A DNA stretch of 40,585 nucleotides from Deltaproteobacteria bacterium (GTDB taxonomy: Bacteria > Desulfobacterota > Desulfobacteria > Desulfobacterales > JAFDCJ01), in the NCBI GenBank assembly GCA_019312835.1, contig JAFDCJ010000299.1, positions 1 to 40,585 on the forward strand, read 5' to 3'. The notes beneath the pieces were generated by a model, which saw only the letters and a program-made list of their open reading frames with translations, was not told the DNA's origin and did not search any database. A program made the translations under genes and the position numbers. Below are positions 33,219-40,581 of the stretch, one piece after another; positions within the stretch are counted from its first letter, which is position 1; each line of letters starts with the position of its first letter.

Positions 33219-33326
33219 ATTGATAGTTATTGGTTATTCGATATTAGCAACTTGTGATCTGTCTAATCTTTGGAAATAGATTTCTATCCGCCCAAACTAA
33301 TAGCCAGTAACGCATAACGGATAACA
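33218..33326. repeat. Word-type inverted repeat (GTTATTGGTTAT) between aminotransferase and etfB
   Basis: The stretch 33218-33247 (ATAGTTATTGGTTATTCG and following ATATTAG) is an imperfect reverse complement of 33297-33326 (CTAATAGCCAGTAACGCATA and following ACGGATAAC). Tandem GTTAT words make up each arm. Two perfect GC-richer hairpins flank it. Confidence 0.5.
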
Positions 33327-33350
33327 CCCGATTGGGCAAGCCCAATCGGG
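33327..33350 (-). terminator. Hairpin directly after the aminotransferase gene
   Basis: CCCGATTGGGC (33327-33337) and GCCCAATCGGG (33340-33350) form a perfect 11-bp stem with a 2-base loop as DNA (4 if the closing pair opens). It lies three bases beyond the aminotransferase stop. It is terminator-like in position and strength, but the following sequence (TGTTATCC on the minus strand) lacks a U-tract. Confidence 0.5.
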
Positions 33351-33353
33351 ATG

Positions 33354-34442
33354 CTATCCAAAATAGGATCTGATAAAATTTATAAATTTCTCGTTTTCCA
33401 AATCTGTTCCCGGTGTCACCCTGAAATACCCTGTTTTGCCGTGGATTTCACCAATTTTTTTCAGGAAGATCTTTTGTTCAAGAGCAGCCGCGAGAATTTC
33501 TTCGGTGGTTTTTCCCGTCATGGTGCCGTCGATCAGCATGTAATTGCCGTTGGCCGGATAGGGTTTGAGACCCAATTTCTTGAGCTCTTCGGTAAAAATG
33601 TCCATCCACCTGTTGTTATGTTCGACCTTGGCTTTGACCTCATCCGGGTTGTCGATGATCGCCTCGGCGGCGGCGGCCGCCATCCGGCTCACATTCCAGG
33701 GCAGAAACATCCGGTTGAAAGCCGCTATCATCTCTTCAGTGCCCAACACAAACCCGAAGCGAATACCGGCAAATCCATAGGCCTTGGAAAAGGTCACCGA
33801 CAAGAATACCTGGGGATATTCCTTGATCAGGTAGGCTTTCGAGGGCCGATCCGGGTTGTAGTCCAGGTAGGCTTCATCCACGCACAGGGGTACGCCCGTC
33901 TCGCAAAACCGGAGCAGATCATCATCCTCGATAAACACACCGGTGGGATTGTTGGGGTTGATGATCAGGATCAGTTTGGTGCGATCATTGATGGCGGCAA
34001 GCATCCCGTCCACATCGTAATTCAGGTTATCTTCTCGGACCGGCACCTGCACCACCTTGGCATTGCAAAGCTCGGCCCGGGGCGGGAACAGCTCGAAGGT
34101 TGGCGTCGATAAAATAAACTCATCGCCCGGCTGCAGAAAGACCCGCATCATGGCGTCGATGGTATCCGATGATCCGTTGCATAGAGCCACGTTGTCCGGC
34201 CCCAGGTCATACATCTTACCGATCTTGGTCCGCAGCCTCAGAAAGCTGTCGGGATACCAGTTGCCGTGCCGTAAGGATTCCACCACCGCCTGAATCACTT
34301 TATCCGACGGCGGGATGGGGTTTTCATTGAGCATCAGGCGGGCATTTTCAGGTTGGTCCATGGCTTTATCCAGAATGCCCACATTGTACTCCCGGGAGGT
34401 ATAGAGCCAGGGAACGATCCAGTCTTTGAGTTCTTTTTTCAT
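33354..34442 (-). CDS. Class I/II PLP aminotransferase, HisC-like
   Basis: Fold type I aminotransferase of 362 residues, related to histidinol-phosphate aminotransferases. NPNNPTG at 162-168, D189 in CVDEAY, the PLP lysine K220 in TFSKAYG and phosphate-binding R228 are all present. A true hisC would normally sit among his genes; here it follows two alanine dehydrogenases, so an amino-acid degrading or interconverting role is more likely. One plausible role is transamination with pyruvate, with alanine dehydrogenase regenerating pyruvate. The start follows AAAGGAG by six bases. Substrate pair not determined. Confidence 0.88.
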   Translation of the reverse strand: MKKELKDWIVPWLYTSREYNVGILDKAMDQPENARLMLNENPIPPSDKVIQAVVESLRHGNWYPDSFLRLRTKIGKMYDLGPDNVALCNGSSDTIDAMMRVFLQPGDEFILSTPTFELFPPRAELCNAKVVQVPVREDNLNYDVDGMLAAINDRTKLILIINPNNPTGVFIEDDDLLRFCETGVPLCVDEAYLDYNPDRPSKAYLIKEYPQVFLSVTFSKAYGFAGIRFGFVLGTEEMIAAFNRMFLPWNVSRMAAAAAEAIIDNPDEVKAKVEHNNRWMDIFTEELKKLGLKPYPANGNYMLIDGTMTGKTTEEILAAALEQKIFLKKIGEIHGKTGYFRVTPGTDLENEKFINFIRSYFG

Positions 34443-34485
34443 TTTTTTCTCCTTTAAATTTTTTCCAAAAATTTAATAATGTGTT

Positions 34486-35601
34486 TTATTTTAGTAACCT
34501 CTCAATGGACGTATACTTCAGCCCAAAGGCATCCGCAACCCCCTGGTAGGTAACCTTGCCTTTGACCACGTTGGCACCCAGTTTGATTTCAGGATTTTGC
34601 TTCATGGCTTTTTTCCAGCCTTTGGTCGCGATTTCCACCGCATAGGGCAGGGTCGCATTGGTCAGCGCCAGCGTGGAGGTTTTGGGCACCGCGCCCGGCA
34701 TGTTGGCCACACAGTAGTGCACCACCCCTTCAACCGTGTAAATGGGGTTGCCGTGGGTGGTGGCCTTGGAGGTCTCAAAACATCCGCCCTGATCAATGGC
34801 CACGTCCACCAGCACCGCTCCTTTTTTCATTGTTTTGAGCATTTGGCGGGTCAACAGTTTGGGAGCTTTGGCACCCGGGATCAAAACCGCCCCCACGACC
34901 ACATCGGCCTCTTTGATGAGCCGTCGGACGGTGGTCGGTTTGGACATCAGCAAAAAGCAATTGCTGGGCATTACATCACTCAGATAGCGCAAACGCTCCA
35001 GGTTCATGTCGAGAATATAGACCTTGGCGCCCAGACCGCAGGCCATTTTGGCGGCATTGATCCCCACCACGCCGCCGCCGATAATAAGGACGGTTCCCGG
35101 ATCGACGCCGGGCACACCGCCCAGCAAAATGCCATGACCGCCCTGGGCCATTTCCAGATACTTGGCCCCCTGCTGAATGGCCATGCGACCGGCCACCTCG
35201 CTCATGGGGGTCAGCAGCGGCAGGGAGCCGTCGGCTTTTTGAATGGTCTCATAGGCAATGCTGATCGATCCGCTTTTGATAAGGACCTGGGTCAGTTCTT
35301 CCGCCGCTGCCAGATGGAGATAGGTAAAAATGATCTGGTCCTTGCGGATGAGATCATACTCGGGCGGCAACGGTTCTTTGACATGCATCACCATTTTGGC
35401 GCGCTTGAATATTTCCTTGGGCGCAGCGACGATCTCAGCACCGGCATCCGAATAGGCCCGGTTGTTAAATCCGCTCCCCTTGCCGGCATCTTTTTCTACA
35501 AGCACCGTGTGCCCGTTTTGCCTCATGATTTCGACCCCGGCCGGCGTCATGCACACACGGTTTTCTTCTGTCTTTATTTCTTTTAATACCCCAACAATCA
35601 T
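34486..35601 (-). CDS. ald: Alanine dehydrogenase (paralogue 1)
   Basis: NAD-dependent enzyme interconverting L-alanine with pyruvate and ammonia, 371 residues, standard length. Substrate-binding R15 and K75 and catalytic H96 (YLHLAAA) are present, with the Rossmann turn [11 protein letters not shown] near 175. The ATG follows AAGGAG by six bases. It is the second of two tandem copies and precedes the aminotransferase gene by 43 bases, so the two are probably one operon. In the block it likely releases ammonia from alanine formed by transamination, making NADH. Confidence 0.92.
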   Translation of the reverse strand: MIVGVLKEIKTEENRVCMTPAGVEIMRQNGHTVLVEKDAGKGSGFNNRAYSDAGAEIVAAPKEIFKRAKMVMHVKEPLPPEYDLIRKDQIIFTYLHLAAAEELTQVLIKSGSISIAYETIQKADGSLPLLTPMSEVAGRMAIQQGAKYLEMAQGGHGILLGGVPGVDPGTVLIIGGGVVGINAAKMACGLGAKVYILDMNLERLRYLSDVMPSNCFLLMSKPTTVRRLIKEADVVVGAVLIPGAKAPKLLTRQMLKTMKKGAVLVDVAIDQGGCFETSKATTHGNPIYTVEGVVHYCVANMPGAVPKTSTLALTNATLPYAVEIATKGWKKAMKQNPEIKLGANVVKGKVTYQGVADAFGLKYTSIERLLK

Positions 35602-35613
35602 GGCTCGCTCCTT

Positions 35614-35636
35614 CGATTTCGGATTTTAGATTTCGG
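35614..35636. repeat. Single word-type arm (TTTCGGATTTTAGATTTCGG)
   Basis: A run of TTTCGG/ATTTTAGATTTCGG words just upstream of the first alanine dehydrogenase ribosome binding site. It is the same word as in the paired repeats at 28781 and 32290, but I see no complementary arm nearby, so it may be a decayed half. Confidence 0.4.
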
Positions 35637-35715
35637 CCCGCCTTGGCGCTACGACTTCGTTTAAATTATACCAAAACGGATCGCTTGAGAAGTTATGGCT
35701 AATTTAGACAGACTT

Positions 35716-35820
35716 TATAAAACAGGTCTGGGCCAGGGATTTCGGATTCAAAAAATTGAATCCAATTTCAAATGCCTTTGATGTTAAACCCTAGACCTTG
35801 ATCCCTGAACCTGTTTTATA
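35716..35820. repeat. Nested inverted repeats between the two alanine dehydrogenase genes
   Basis: TATAAAACAGGT (35716-35727) pairs perfectly with ACCTGTTTTATA (35809-35820), and CAGGGAT at 35734-35740 pairs with ATCCCTG at 35801-35807. An inner hairpin GGATTCAA-AAAA-TTGAATCC occupies 35744-35763. The outer right arm includes the stop codon of the upstream alanine dehydrogenase gene (35816-35818). Confidence 0.7.
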
Positions 35821-36928
35821 ACAACTTATTTATGGACTCATACTTAAGCCCAAAAGCCTCGGCAACCCCCTTATAGGTAACCTTGCCTTCGACCACATTG
35901 GCCCCGGCCCTGATCTCAGGGTTTTCTTTCATGGCCTTTTTCCAGCCTTTGCCGGCGATTTCGGCCGCATACGGCAGGGTGGCATTATTCAGGGCCAGGG
36001 TAGACGTTCTGGGCAGGGCACCGGGCATATTGCTGACGGCATAGTGCACAATGCCATCGACCTTGTAGATCGGGTCGGCATGGGTGGTCTCCCGGGAAGT
36101 TTCGAAGCATCCACCCTGATCGATGGAAACATCCACCAGAATCGCGCCTTTTTTCATGGTGCCAAGCATCTCCCGGCTCACAAGTGTCGGGGTTTTGCTG
36201 CCTGGAACGAGCACAGCCCCCACCACCACGTCCGCCATGGGCAGCACATCGCGGATGGCAGCCGGGCTGGACATCAATGTGACACATTGGCCGATCATAA
36301 CGTCGCTTAAATAACGCAGCCGATCCAGATCGATGTCGAGGATGTAGACTTTGGCCCCCAGGCCGGCGGCCATTTTGGCGGCATTGATCCCCACGGCACC
36401 ACCCCCGATGATGACGACGGTGGCCGGATCAACACCGGGCACCCCCCCCATCAACACCCCGTGGCCGCCCTGGGCCATTTCAAGGTATTTCGCCCCCTGC
36501 TGAATCGCCATGGGTCCGGCCACCTCGCTCATGGGGGTTAGCAGCGGCAGGGTGCCGTCCGCCTTTTGAATGGTCTCATAGGCAATGCACACCGCCTTGC
36601 GTTTAATCAGGGCGCGGGTTAGTTCTTCGGAAGCCGCCAGATGGAGATAGGAAAAATAGATCTGACCCTTGCGAAGAAACTGAAGCTCGGATGGTTGGGG
36701 CTCCTTGACACGCATGATCATTTTGGCCCGCTTATAAATATCTTTGGGCGCATCGATGACTTCGGCACCGGCCTTTGTGTAATTGGCGTTGGTGAATCCG
36801 CTGGCCTTGCCGGCATTTTTTTCGACAAGGATTTTGTGCCCGTGCTCTCGCATGAATTCGACGCCCCCCGGGCTCATGCACACGCGATTTTCTTCCGCCT
36901 TGATTTCTTTTAGAATGCCAACAATCAT
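35816..36928 (-). CDS. Alanine dehydrogenase (paralogue 2)
   Basis: Second alanine dehydrogenase, 370 residues, closely similar to the downstream copy but not identical. R15, K75 and H96 (YLHLAAS) are conserved, and GGGAVGINAAK gives the NAD-binding turn. AAAGGAAAATAAA precedes the ATG. The copies differ at many positions, for example QPSELQFL versus LPPEYDLI after K75 and IGQCVTLMSSP versus [11 protein letters not shown] near residue 212, so this is an older duplication rather than an assembly artefact. One copy may favour a different amino acid or direction. The 214-base gap between copies holds nested inverted repeats. Confidence 0.92.
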   Translation of the reverse strand: MIVGILKEIKAEENRVCMSPGGVEFMREHGHKILVEKNAGKASGFTNANYTKAGAEVIDAPKDIYKRAKMIMRVKEPQPSELQFLRKGQIYFSYLHLAASEELTRALIKRKAVCIAYETIQKADGTLPLLTPMSEVAGPMAIQQGAKYLEMAQGGHGVLMGGVPGVDPATVVIIGGGAVGINAAKMAAGLGAKVYILDIDLDRLRYLSDVMIGQCVTLMSSPAAIRDVLPMADVVVGAVLVPGSKTPTLVSREMLGTMKKGAILVDVSIDQGGCFETSRETTHADPIYKVDGIVHYAVSNMPGALPRTSTLALNNATLPYAAEIAGKGWKKAMKENPEIRAGANVVEGKVTYKGVAEAFGLKYESINKLL

Positions 36929-36997
36929 TTTATTTTCCTTTCTGACAGTTCATCAGCAACTGTTAGAGTGCCCGTGAAGCGATCTCAATGATCAGGC

Positions 36998-38188
36998 TCA
37001 AAGACACTCCCCGGCAAATGCCACCATTTCCTCGGTGGCCTTGGAAAACTGCGCGGCGGTTTTCTGCAGCGGGTCAATGGTGCTGTATTCGTCCCGCGAA
37101 TAGCCTCCCGTGGCGTAGCCTTTTTCAAAATAGGGGACCCGCATGAGTTTATCCATCACATCCGCGGGAATATCCTCCAGGATGCGATCTTTTTCAAAAT
37201 CAATTTTTTCGACCCCGGGCATGAAAATAACCTTGTCGATGAATACCGGCGGGCAGGTCACAACCACGTCGGCACCGGCTTTTTCTTCCAGGTGCCAGAT
37301 GCGATCATCGCCGTCAACGGTGGGTCCCACGATCAGCGAACAGGACAGCATTTTGCTCGGCATATCATTGTCTTTCAGATACTTGTAGGCCTTTTTGAAT
37401 ATCGCCAGCTCCGCCAGCCGGATTTCGCCGTCGGATAGCTCGACGCCTGCTTCAGCAGCACGGTCTTTTAATCCGCCGAGGTTACCAAACCGGCCCTCCA
37501 TATGGGTGATCACCGACCGCCATTTGCTCAGGTCCACACCGTTTTGTTGGGCGGTTTCAAGACCCCGTTTGACACTGTCGGCACAATCCTGAAGCTGGGA
37601 ATAAACGAACGTCAGGGTGTTATTGGTGGGGATCCCTTTGGCAGTCAGGTATTCAATTACCGCGTAGCCCTCCTTGGAGCCGGGAACTTTAATCATGACA
37701 TTGGGATTGATGGCTGCAATCTCTTCGGCCTGGCGGATCATCGCGTCCTTATCGAACACGCTGCGTGGATCCACCTGCCCGGAAAGATAACCTTCATTGT
37801 AACCGCTGGCCTCAAACAGCGGCAGGTACATGTCCGAGCCACGCTTGACGACTGTCTTGTAGAGCTCCCAGAAAAGGCCCTCTTTGTCCAGGTCGGGTTT
37901 CGCGGCCAGAATGTCTTTGGCCACCTTTTCCCAGTAAGGCGGATCGTCCTGAATGGCCTGCAAGGACAGCGGGGGATTGGTGGTCACACCCCTGAACAGC
38001 TGACCCATCGGATTGTCCGGGTCATACATACGATTGAATTGCGCCTGCAGTAAGTCGCGGTCGCCGGCATCCGCCTTTTCAAGCAGCTTCTTGCACCAGT
38101 TGTCAAAAATTACCGGTGACGAATCCCACCAGATTTCCATACCCGGGCTGATGTCTACCAGTCTTTCAAAAAAATTTCTTTCCTCCAT
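36998..38188 (-). CDS. tal: Transaldolase family protein
   Basis: Enzyme of the transaldolase family that moves a dihydroxyacetone unit between sugar phosphates, 396 residues. The signature GVTTNPPL is at 67-74 and the Schiff-base lysine K167 is in MIKVPGSKEG. LTAKGIPTNNTLTF follows. The product is longer than E. coli TalB (about 317), with an insertion around residues 76-160 and an extended C-terminus, resembling the long transaldolases of some anaerobes. I set the start at 38188, seven bases after GGAGG; the ATG two codons upstream abuts that site. Together with the transketolase at the other end of the block it suggests sugar-phosphate rearrangement in this pathway; a fructose-6-phosphate aldolase-like use is possible. 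Confidence 0.85.
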   Translation of the reverse strand: MEERNFFERLVDISPGMEIWWDSSPVIFDNWCKKLLEKADAGDRDLLQAQFNRMYDPDNPMGQLFRGVTTNPPLSLQAIQDDPPYWEKVAKDILAAKPDLDKEGLFWELYKTVVKRGSDMYLPLFEASGYNEGYLSGQVDPRSVFDKDAMIRQAEEIAAINPNVMIKVPGSKEGYAVIEYLTAKGIPTNNTLTFVYSQLQDCADSVKRGLETAQQNGVDLSKWRSVITHMEGRFGNLGGLKDRAAEAGVELSDGEIRLAELAIFKKAYKYLKDNDMPSKMLSCSLIVGPTVDGDDRIWHLEEKAGADVVVTCPPVFIDKVIFMPGVEKIDFEKDRILEDIPADVMDKLMRVPYFEKGYATGGYSRDEYSTIDPLQKTAAQFSKATEEMVAFAGECL

Positions 38189-38266
38189 TGGCATACCTCC
38201 GTAATAAGTCGATAATGGTTAAATAACAGTTAGGATCTTTTCAGAATATCATTCATTAAGTCGGGC

Positions 38267-38389
38267 AGTGAGTATTTGGTGTTTGGTGTTTGGTGTTTGG
38301 AAGTCTGAATTTCCCGAAGTAGCCTTCTGAATTTTCATACTAAACACCACACACTAAATACAAAACACTATATGAATTCAGTACTCACT
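38267..38389. repeat. Word-type inverted repeat (TTTGGTG) between GntR and transaldolase genes
   Basis: AGTGAGTA (38267-38274) pairs perfectly with TACTCACT (38382-38389). Inside, TTTGGTG words are repeated three to four times (38275-38300) opposite AAACACCACACACTAAATAC (38342-38361). It shares its word with the repeat at 9624, about 29 kb away. Confidence 0.65.
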
Positions 38390-38407
38390 CACTTTGAAAT
38401 TGAAGAT

Positions 38408-39160
38408 TTATGAGGTGGAATGGTATCTCCCCAACTCAATTTCCAACTTATACTTATCCCCTCTGTGATAGGAGTAAAGCAGTTCGATGGGAATGCTGTT
38501 TTCATCAAATGTCAGGCTTTCAATAAAAATACCGGCTGAACCCTTGGGCAGTTCCAGAATAGATGCGATGCCTTTATCCAGATTCACCGCGCTGATGGTT
38601 TGTTTGCTGCGGGCAAGCGTCGCCTTGAAGTGGTCGGTCATGATCTTATACATTGAGCCGGCCAGATTCATCTCCTGGATGCCGTCGAATATATCCCGGG
38701 GCAGGTAACTTTCTTCGTAGATTAGAGGGATGCCGTCACCGGCTCTGACCCGCCGCACCACAATCACCTTTTTGCTCGGGCCCAGGAACAGTGTCTTGGC
38801 GATATCCTCGTCGGCAGTCTCGACGCGCTTGCTCAATATTTTGGTATTTTGCTCGACGCCGCTGTCGTGCATTAAATCGGTGAAGCTTAAAATCCGTTCG
38901 AGCTTGTGTCTGAGCTCTACCGGGGCTTGGGTCGCGACAAAGGTGCCGGTTCCTTTTTCTTTTCTCAGCAACCCGATGGCGGCCAGCTCTGCTATGGCCT
39001 GCCTCAGGGTATTGCGGTTGACGCCGCATACCTGGGAAAGCTCCACTTCAGACGGCAGTTTTTCGCCGGGCTGATAGCGGCCGTTTTGGATCAGCTCTTT
39101 GAGCCAGGCGCTGATCTGAAGGTATTTGGGGATGGGATTGGTGGCATCAACGATTTTCAA
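38408..39160 (-). CDS. GntR-family transcriptional regulator, HutC subfamily
   Basis: DNA-binding regulator of 250 residues. Residues 9-75 form the winged helix (ISAWLKELIQNGRYQPGEKL, then VNRNTLRQAIAEL), and residues from about 90 form a UTRA ligand-binding domain (RRVRAGDGIPLIYEESYLP near 132-150). The start is TTG, with GAGAGG about 10 bases upstream; no earlier ATG is in frame. A palindrome, TGTATATACA, lies 38 bases upstream of the start, consistent with autoregulation and control of the divergent hydroxypyruvate isomerase gene. As first gene of the leftward block it is the natural candidate to control the amine catabolic genes. The effector is unknown; a small amino acid or sugar acid is typical for the family. 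Confidence 0.9.
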   Translation of the reverse strand: MKIVDATNPIPKYLQISAWLKELIQNGRYQPGEKLPSEVELSQVCGVNRNTLRQAIAELAAIGLLRKEKGTGTFVATQAPVELRHKLERILSFTDLMHDSGVEQNTKILSKRVETADEDIAKTLFLGPSKKVIVVRRVRAGDGIPLIYEESYLPRDIFDGIQEMNLAGSMYKIMTDHFKATLARSKQTISAVNLDKGIASILELPKGSAGIFIESLTFDENSIPIELLYSYHRGDKYKLEIELGRYHSTS

Positions 39161-39566
39161 AGCCGACTGACCTCTCTAAAATTGTTTATTGTTTTAGATG
39201 TATATACAACTACACAGACAATTGCAAGAAAAATTGTTGGTTTCGATCATTTTTTTTGATCTTATTGAAGACCACCGAACCCCATCGAAAAGACGGGAGC
39301 TAAATTTCGCTTTGAGCCTTGCCTTATAGGCTGGAAAGGGGTATATGAAAGCAGAATTTTTCTGCTAAGTTTACCTCTGTTGTTCAGCACAACTATTTTA
39401 AAATATTTAATATTTTATTAGCAGATCCTATCTCCGCAAACAGGATCGCCTCCGGCACGCACCCTTTTGGATAAAGGGGGCCAGGGAGAATTTTAAGGGT
39501 AGACAAAACCGAAGATTAATCTGAAAGCCGTAATCCTCAAATGTGATGACCCCAGGGAGAAAGATC
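39161..39566. other. 406-base divergent control region
   Basis: Separates the GntR gene from the rightward isomerase gene. It contains the operator-like palindrome at 39196-39211, a small hairpin AGCAGAA-TTT-TTCTGCT at 39350-39366, an AT-rich tract (39385-39420) suited to a promoter, and CCCTTTTGGATAAAGGG near 39462-39478. No gene is visible. Confidence 0.5.
39196..39211. promoter_or_regulatory. Candidate HutC-type operator
   Basis: TGTATATACA (39199-39208) is a perfect 10-bp palindrome, extended to 16 bases with one mismatched pair (AG and CT at the ends). HutC-subfamily GntR proteins are known to bind sites of the type TGTA-N2-TACA. It lies 38 bases before the regulator start codon. Confidence 0.65.
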
Positions 39567-40343
39567 ATGCCAAAATTCAGTGCAAATTTGTCGATGTTGT
39601 TCAATGAGGTCGAATTTTTGGACCGTTTCGAGCGTGCCGCCAATGCCGGCTTCAAAGCCGTGGAATATATGTTCCCCTATGAGTGGCCCACAGAGCAGCT
39701 GGCCGAAAAATTGGCAGCTCATGACCTGAAGCAGGTGCTGTTCAATCTGCCGGCCGGGGACTGGGGCGGCGGCGAGCGGGGGATTGCCTGTATCCCGGGG
39801 CGCGAGGGTGAATTCAGGGATGGCGTGGCGTCAGCCTTGGAATACGCCGAAGCCCTGCAGTGCCCGACCATCAACTGTCTGGCCGGCTTGACCCCCGAGG
39901 GGACGGATTTAGACAAGGTCCGACAGACCCTGGTAAACAACCTCCAATTTGCCGCTGACGCCCTGGATAAAAAGGGGATTCGTTTCGTCATTGAAATGCT
40001 GAGCCATAAAGCCGTACCGGGATTCCTGCTGGTACATACCCGGGAAGCGTTGCGGCTGATGGAGGCGGTGAATCATCCCAATCTCCGGCTGCAATACGAT
40101 GTTTACCACATGCAAATCATGGAGGGTAATTTAATCGATACGCTGTCGACCCATATGCCCCGCATCGGCCACATCCAGATTGCCGATAATCCCGGACGCC
40201 ATGAACCGGGTACCGGAGAGATCAACTATCCCAACGTGCTCGCCGCTATCGATAAGGCGGGCTACGATGGGTGGATTGGATGTGAATATGCGCCCGCCGG
40301 GACCACCGAGGAAGGACTCGGGTGGATGCAACCCTACAGGTAG
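39567..40343 (+). CDS. hyi: Hydroxypyruvate isomerase-family protein
   Basis: TIM-barrel enzyme of 258 residues, the same length as E. coli Hyi, which interconverts hydroxypyruvate and tartronate semialdehyde. The catalytic glutamates correspond to E143 and E240 (GWIGCEY), and the segment HIQIADNPGRHEPGTGEINY at 202-221 is highly typical. The start at 39567 follows AGGGAGA; in-frame GTG/ATG codons 21-24 bases upstream lie before that site. The loop after E143 reads EMLSHKAVPGF, where the family usually has EPxNxRxxPGF, so substrate preference may differ. It is divergent from the GntR gene. The next gene begins at 40582; tartronate semialdehyde reductase is the usual neighbour but is not visible. 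Confidence 0.88.
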   Translation: MPKFSANLSMLFNEVEFLDRFERAANAGFKAVEYMFPYEWPTEQLAEKLAAHDLKQVLFNLPAGDWGGGERGIACIPGREGEFRDGVASALEYAEALQCPTINCLAGLTPEGTDLDKVRQTLVNNLQFAADALDKKGIRFVIEMLSHKAVPGFLLVHTREALRLMEAVNHPNLRLQYDVYHMQIMEGNLIDTLSTHMPRIGHIQIADNPGRHEPGTGEINYPNVLAAIDKAGYDGWIGCEYAPAGTTEEGLGWMQPYR

Positions 40344-40423
40344 ACGAAACTTTGGCCGACAGGAAAGTATTCCGCAGTTCACCTAAAGCCCAGGAGTCAA
40401 TTGGTTGCGCAGTACTGGACTGA

Positions 40424-40498
40424 TGGAGTATTGGAGTATTGTAAAAAGATAACCGATGTTCAGCCATCACCCCAGCACTCCATTGCTCCAATACTCCA
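40424..40498. repeat. Word-type inverted repeat (TGGAGTATTGGAG)
   Basis: TGGAGTATTGGAG (40424-40436) is perfectly complementary to CTCCAATACTCCA (40486-40498), with further imperfect pairing of GGACTGATGGAG with CTCCATTGCTCC. It lies between the isomerase gene and the next start codon. Confidence 0.65.
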
Positions 40499-40581
40499 GC
40501 ATAATTCTTAAATTACAATCTAATGATGTACCAACTTTACCTAGGTAATAATTTATTAAACGATCGACAAGGAGCGAAACC

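Noticed and set aside
33354-34442. Histidine biosynthesis gene hisC
   Set aside because: The fold matches, but no other his genes are near and the context is amino acid catabolism, so the symbol is withheld.
34486-36928. Duplicate alanine dehydrogenase as an assembly artefact
   Set aside because: The two copies differ throughout at protein and DNA level and have different flanks, so they are true paralogues.
38267-38389. Insertion sequence ends
   Set aside because: The inverted repeats enclose only tens of bases, have no transposase and no evident target duplication.
39350-39366. Terminator at AGCAGAA-TTT-TTCTGCT
   Set aside because: No gene ends nearby on either strand; it may instead be a regulatory hairpin or chance AT-rich palindrome.
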